From Allium sativum (taxonomy: Eukaryota; Streptophyta; Magnoliopsida; Asparagales; Amaryllidaceae), in assembly GCA_030737875.1 (NCBI GenBank), contig CM060922.1:306705456-306769455 (forward strand): a stretch of DNA of 64,000 bases. Direction: 5' to 3'. The notes beneath the pieces were generated by a model. The model saw nothing but the letters and a program-made list of their open reading frames with translations. It did no database searches and had not been told where the DNA came from. Positions within the stretch are counted from its first letter, which is position 1. Each line of letters begins with the position of its first letter. This document shows positions 58,860 through 64,000 of the stretch, piece by piece. The position numbers and the translations under genes were made by a program.

Positions 58860-60392
58860 AAAACTATAATCTTTCAGTCTTAACGTACATACATTCTGCT
58901 AATTACTAAATCTTTCAGCAACATCAAAGTTCTATAATAATATCACACATTCTGTGATCATTCAACCAACAGCATTCAACATCAAATTAAAATATTAAAA
59001 TAATACACTAAATCAAATTACAACGTAATATCTGATTTGATAACAAGTCCATACTAAAATCATACTATAACACGAGATAATCAACGCAAATTATTCAATC
59101 TTCGATGAACCTTTTACCCACCTCTGTGTTAATGGAACTTCGCCCGATGAAGAATCCTCGCTTTCTTCGAAAACATTAGACCCCTGAGGGTGGTAAAGGC
59201 TTGTGTATGAATTACTATTGTAAAGCTTGAGAAGATGATGAAGCAGGCCCATTGCCTCGTCATCTGTATATGTGAGCCATTAATGGTGTCTCTACAACTT
59301 GTATGGGCATGGTAGGAGGAGGAAGCGGCGGTGCAGATCTCGAAAGCATGTTCTTTTCCAAAATAGACACTAATTTACACTTAGCACTGAAGCATTTTCC
59401 TTTCAGTCACTCAGACACCTCTTTCGATAGCTCAACAATCAACTCTATAGCATGGTGAACATCATCCACTTTTCAAAAAGATATAATCAACACAAACATA
59501 AAGTAACTACGATTAGTTTATCACTGAGTATATATAAAACATTTCTCTCAAGAGGAGCTCTCGAGGTATATGGACTATCTCAAACTCCTGCCTTACCTCA
59601 ATAGTAAGTTCTTTGACATAAAGAACATGCCGTTATTCTCAATGCTAATACCAAGTACAGCACTCTTCATTCGTTAGCATAAAGTCATGTTCTTGTTAGG
59701 TGTGCGTATGAAAATGATTCAATGTCTCAATCAGCAAACCCTTTTTTTCAAATTTCAATGTCAATTCTATAATGAGGAATAACTTATAGTAGATGTAATC
59801 TTATGGAAAACTGGCGCATCACTATATTCAGAAGATAATAAGCTGCATCATTTTCAAACAAATGAGTGAACCCTAGGCTGCACATAAATGCATAGACGCA
59901 GTGCATAACTCTGGAAGCTGTCCAATCACATGCGTGTATATAAGCCATGTCCCATCATCGTAATCGAGTACATCGAACTCACTGCCATAGAATAGAACAT
60001 AATGTGTAGGAGAATCAACCATATCTTCTATCCAACCCATCTAAAAAGGAGACCAAAACATAAGTGTGTAAGCAAATAAAACAAAAAATATACCTAGCAT
60101 TGCAGGGCAAAGATAAATCTACATCCTCCCTCTTAATTCTTATTCGTCTAACTAGATAATACTTCCAACACCATAGCTGCAAATGCGTGTACACATAAAA
60201 ATGCAATGTATATGAATATTCAAGATATATGCATATGAACTAGAAAAATAGTACTTATACTAGACCTAGGCAACCTTCAAGAGATGTGTTTCCTGCAAAT
60301 CTAATCATGTCAGCACAGTGTTCGTATATGCCAAAATTGCACTGCCATACAATCTCTATAAAATGAAACCACTAAGACAGACAAGGGCCATG
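58860..60392. other. Anonymous DNA with possible degenerate minus-strand coding pieces
   Basis: Minus-strand segments near 59100-59360 and 59920-60045 read as plausible peptides (for example YDDGTWLIYTHVIGQLP) but stay open only briefly and match no family I recognise. They could be downstream exons of the transposon-related gene at 61116-62729. No other feature. Confidence 0.35.
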
Positions 60393-60812
60393 CACTACAA
60401 CAAATTCACCCTATTACAACGGTGCAACACCGTTGTAATATCATTTTACAACGGTGCCCCCACCGTCGTGTATGCAGACGTGGTAATATATTATTTTTTA
60501 TTACAACTTTTCTGCACCGTTGCAGCACCGTTGTAATAAATTTTTTTACAAGTTGTCGTATATACTATAGTACAGTTAGAGTATACGTATAACAACTTTT
60601 ATCACCGTTGTAGTAAACTATATTACAACTTTTATCCCCGTTGTTGTAGATTTTGTAATAATGTTGTGTTCATTTATATAACAACATGTCTGCACCGTTG
60701 TAATTTCATTGATATTACAACATTTTTCCATCGTTGTGAATTGATTTATATTACAACATTTTCACACCGTTGTAACATGACTTATTACAACTTTTTTTCT
60801 GTTGTAATTTGC
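60393..60812. mobile_element. CACTA-type MITE
   Basis: It begins CACTACAACAAATTCACC, the standard terminus of plant CACTA (En/Spm) elements, and ends CTGTTGTAATTTGC. Both sides carry the 3-bp duplication ATG (60390-60392, 60813-60815). The interior consists of many ATTACAACGGTG and CACCGTTGTAAT units in both orientations, the subterminal repeats bound by the transposase in this superfamily (family knowledge). The right terminus is partly decayed. No coding capacity. Confidence 0.85.
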
Positions 60813-61115
60813 ATGGACCTGACTAGTAAAACAAATTCATATATATTACTGATAATATGATTCACATTTCAATGCAACAAATATTAGTACACAGAATCAT
60901 TTATATATATTACTTAACATAATATTCGATCAACATAACACACAAGTACGTAGTACATCACCAACTTAACCGTGTCACCAAAAACATAACCCAATATATA
61001 CATAACATAACCGTGTCACCAAAAACATAACCGTTTCATAATACATGCATGATTTAACCCAATATGTACATAAGAAAGATGGAATGTCTACGAAAGCATA
61101 CCCTACGAAAGCACT
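60813..61115. other. AT-rich intergenic DNA
   Basis: Short direct repeats of CATAACCGTGTCACCAAAAA (60968-61030) and CCCAATAT(A/G)TACATAA. Possibly the 3' flank of the exon set that follows. No gene. Confidence 0.5.
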
Positions 61116-61568
61116 CTAGCTGAAGGCAACGTAATTTTTATTCCAGGCCACAGTTGATCCAACAGCTTCTCCAATAGTAGTCATTGCGGAATTCGGCTTC
61201 CACAAGAATGCTTCTGGATCCACCGCCACGTCAATCCAAACTTTCCAGCCTTGCGATCCAAGTTTTTTAAAGTGCACCAAAGCTTCTGGATCAGTGGATG
61301 CCACTCTTCCTTCCGCAACAACTTGTTTTTCCCAATTCAATATCTTACACTTTCTGCCCTCATTTCCATCAGCTTGCACTGCTGTTTTTCTGGCCGGATT
61401 TTTCTGCTTAGACTATTTTTCTGTTTTGCTGCCGTCAGTTTCAGATGGATGCTTTTCATTTTCAGCTGATTGCTTTCCATTTTCAGGTGCCTGCTTTCCA
61501 TTTTCAGGTGCATGCTTTCCATTTTGTTTAGACAGTTGAACTGCCAAGGTATTGCTTCCACGGTGTGA
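61116..61568 (-). pseudogene. Terminal exon of a plant transposon-associated protein (DUF8039-like module) with an in-frame stop
   Basis: Acceptor TTTGCAG before 61568. The exon first encodes a hydrophilic repeat of ENGKQAPENGKQ type. After a TAG at 61413-61415 the same frame continues into a conserved block: CKILNWEKQVVAEGRVAS, then DPEALVHFKKLG, KVWIDVAVDPEAFLWKP, EAVGSTVAWNK, stop at 61116. This block resembles the domain found in many plant CACTA/En-Spm-associated and Ulp1-like transposon proteins (C.LL.W....VAEG...S.DP...VH...LG...V.VD......A.L..P); that assignment is from memory. The stop makes a full product unlikely unless translation begins at the Met codon at 61379. Confidence 0.6.
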
Positions 61569-62096
61569 CTGCAAACAAAAAAAATCTAGAAAATCTGAAC
61601 TGGAAACTAAAAACAGAAAGTGAGGCAAATAAATACATGGAACTAAATACAAAAGACAGTAAGCACTTATGTATAATCCAAGGCTTATGCATCATAGACA
61701 GTAAGCACTTATGTATAATCAAATGCTTATGTATAATCAAAGACAAGACACACGACTAAGTTTAAGTTAATTTGATGGCTGTTGAGTGGAGCAGTTTCAG
61801 TTACTGCCAGTTGTATTGTGAGAACAATGCAATAGATTTAACGACAGAACAACACCACCAGAAGCGTCTTTCTAAGCTGGGAACAAAGAGTGGATGAGTT
61901 GAATCTATGAAATTTATGTGTAATGGATTGTTATCTTTATTTATTTTACAAATAATTTCCTTATTTTTGTTTAATCTACGAATGTAATTATAAAACCTGA
62001 GAATGGTAAAGATAGTGAACACAATAGAAAAACACAGTAATACATCTGCAAACTCTTTCTTTTTAAACCCTTAGTGATTGAATATAGTATGATGCA

Positions 62097-62108
62097 GGCG
62101 CGCGCGCG

Positions 62109-62143
<35 letters not shown>

Positions 62144-62145
62144 GC
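62097..62145. repeat. Compound (GC)n(AC)n(TA)n microsatellite
   Basis: GCGCGCGCGC, then CACACACACA, then TATATATATA in direct succession. Confidence 0.92.
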
Positions 62146-62666
62146 ATATATGTTTGTGAATATGTATGTGTAACTAATTGTTCTTCATGTCAAAAACTGG
62201 ACGAAATATGAAAACAGTGGATCTTTTGTGAATAAACTCTGTGCAAACTCTCTGAATTTAATCTAGTGTGGGTATAGATATGAGTACTTTGATAGATTAT
62301 TAGTTGACTACACTTATATATGACTGGAAGTGATTAACTATGTGAAGTAAGATCTAGAAATGAGAAATTTCCTTTACTGTTGTATGAATACAATAATAAT
62401 AAAAGATGAACACCTCACTTTCAAAAATAAAGTACCCCAATTTTAGCATGTTTTAGATAACAGTATAAACACAAAGGTTATTCCAAATTGAATTTAGTTT
62501 ACGTTAAAAAGTTCTTCAGCTTCTAATGCGCGGTAATTTAGTTTAACAGTACCCAACCCCCCTCCATTTACTGTCCTTAAAATCACCCTAAAATTTCACA
62601 GTTCGGTAAAAGCATTTCAATGAAATGTTACATCTTTTTATCAATTATACCAATAAAAAAGGGTAC

Positions 62667-62729
62667 CTGAGGCGTATTAGGATCAGGATTTGCTAGATTT
62701 CCCGCATTAGCTTGCTTTTCTTTTAGATC
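62667..62729 (-). other. Candidate upstream exon of the DUF8039-like gene
   Basis: A 63-base exon in phase 0: acceptor TTTACAG before 62729, codons for DLKEKQANAGNLANPDPNTPQ, donor GTACCC at 62666. It joins in frame to the exon at 61568. Further 5' exons are likely: an ATTATG/GTAAGC donor near 63680 on the minus strand could end the first one, but I cannot build them confidently. Confidence 0.45.
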
Positions 62730-64000
62730 CTGTAAAGATTGCATATACATAGGTCATATAAAATTAGCACAAAATATGATTTTGGTCATATAAAACTAGC
62801 ACAATTGGGAAGCCGTAAATTTGAAACACATTATGAAAAAAAAAGGCATTTTGCTTTGCTCTTTTTTTAATATTTTTTTTCAATTGTAGAGACATAATGG
62901 GTTATGTCCAAGAACAAACATTGTACAAACGGCCATGTCTTATTTCTTTAACCTGGGAGATTTAGAATTAAAAGAAAAAAGTGTTAAAATGTAACCAGAT
63001 ATCGTGGCAAAGGATCATGAGAATAATCCAAGGCATTCTACCTCTGGTGAAGTTTTTATTATTGGCTCCATGCTACAGCAGCAAAATGCCACAGCCCATA
63101 GGCGATTGCTGGTTCTTTTTAAAATTTTGGAGCCTATGTTTATTGATCAGCAACCCAGCACCAGCAGATCCCGAAAATCACAAATAGGAGTATTTGTTTA
63201 ATACAACCATACTATGAAGAATTAAGGTATTAATTTGAAAACTCTCCGAAATAAGTTAAATAACACAAAGCAAATCGAAGGCAATCAGATTGAAGGCCAA
63301 TGTAAGAATATATCCACACTGAATTCAGACTCATACCATCTTAGCATCGTCTTGCAATATAAAAAATTGAAATGATTCTTATTTCAATATAAAAAATCGA
63401 AGGCAAACAAAAATAACTTTATTTCATACATAATGCCGGAACTAATAGGAAATAGCCGACAGATCCCGAATCAAAGAGTAGGAATAAATTGATGAACGTT
63501 GAAAAAATTAAATAAACTTCAATTTAATTGATAGAAGAAATCAGTCGGACGTAGCTGGTTAAAATCTTATTTCCATTTGACAACAAACCAATGAGAATCC
63601 GAACGATTCTTCTCTACATAGCACAAATCACGCCAAAAACTAATTAACTAAGCTTGATGAATAAAATAAATTTTGCTTACCATAATACCTAGAATTCTGC
63701 AGAGTGTTGAAAAATCGGATCTAAAGGCTTTTAGCCTAAATCCTAATGATAATAAACCTTGCGACAAACAGTTGCAATTTAAGATGAAAGCTGGAAGCAG
63801 ATATTTGTTCCAAAAAACAATGCTAAAGGTTTAGAAACAGGACCATAAAGAGAGAGGAGGAAAATGTTCGAGTAGGCTCTGTAAACTGCTGGATAAATGG
63901 ATTTCTGAGGAATATATATATACATGGCAGAAACCCCTAGATAAATAGTTTGGGTTAGAGTGGCACTGGGTCTGGTCACACTGTTTTTTCTGAGTTGTTT
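62730..64000. other. Likely 5' part and promoter side of the DUF8039-like gene
   Basis: No frame with a known domain. A minus-strand TATATATATA stretch at 63914-63925 and a donor-like GTAAGC near 63680 are compatible with a transcription start and first exon within 63680-63900, but this is speculative. Frames at 62981-63201 (plus) and 63779-63979 (minus) show nothing recognisable. Confidence 0.3.

Noticed and set aside
1..64000. tRNA, rRNA or other structural RNA genes
   Set aside because: Looked for conserved tRNA box words and rRNA segments by eye; none seen. The only tRNA-related match is the chromovirus primer-binding site.

Overview
The window is nuclear DNA from a flowering plant, most likely a eudicot. 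Evidence: AT-rich sequence, one intron-containing plant housekeeping gene, Ty3/gypsy and Ty1/copia LTR retrotransposons, LINEs, and several plant-type DNA transposon families. I cannot name the species. Nothing prokaryotic, organellar or CRISPR-like was seen.

Layout. 1-480 is AT-rich low-complexity DNA. 480-13102 holds an inverted-repeat element split by a 6.3-kb LTR-like insertion (element A, 701-7037, itself carrying a 5'-truncated LINE), and then a related 5.8-kb element in the opposite orientation (B, 7279-13102). 13108-18540 is a decayed copia-type LTR, a second copy of the inverted-repeat element, and anonymous DNA. 18541-38758 is one complete Ty3/gypsy chromovirus with 3.3-kb LTRs, a Met-tRNA primer site, a polypurine tract and a 5-bp ATAAG duplication. 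Its left LTR was later hit twice, by a 2.7-kb solo LTR (D, 19298-21986) and a 5.9-kb LTR-like element (C, 22769-28698), each with a perfect 5-bp duplication. The chromovirus polyprotein (30.97-35.25 kb, minus strand) is full of stops and frameshifts.

38759-51440 is the gene-bearing part. A four-exon NADPH-thioredoxin reductase gene (minus strand, ATG at 50106, stop at 41281) encodes 375 residues with all expected motifs and an N-terminal extension with an internal Met, typical of dual mitochondrial/cytosolic plant NTRs. Its introns and flanks are full of transposons: a PIF/Harbinger-type and two hAT-type elements downstream, two MULE-type MITEs in intron 3, an RTE-type LINE and a hAT-like element in intron 2, and a probable hAT-like element about 50 bp upstream of the ATG.

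51440-64000 is decayed repeat DNA: a minus-strand copia-like retroelement, a MuDR-type MULE with a broken transposase, a CACTA-type MITE with an ATG duplication, and a minus-strand exon set resembling a conserved module of plant transposon-associated proteins, interrupted by a stop.

The only apparently intact gene is the thioredoxin reductase; everything else reads as layers of transposition whose order can be reconstructed from target-site duplications. No new coding system is visible. The most unusual feature is the family of 5.8-6.3-kb non-coding elements A, B and C, with two of them head to head.
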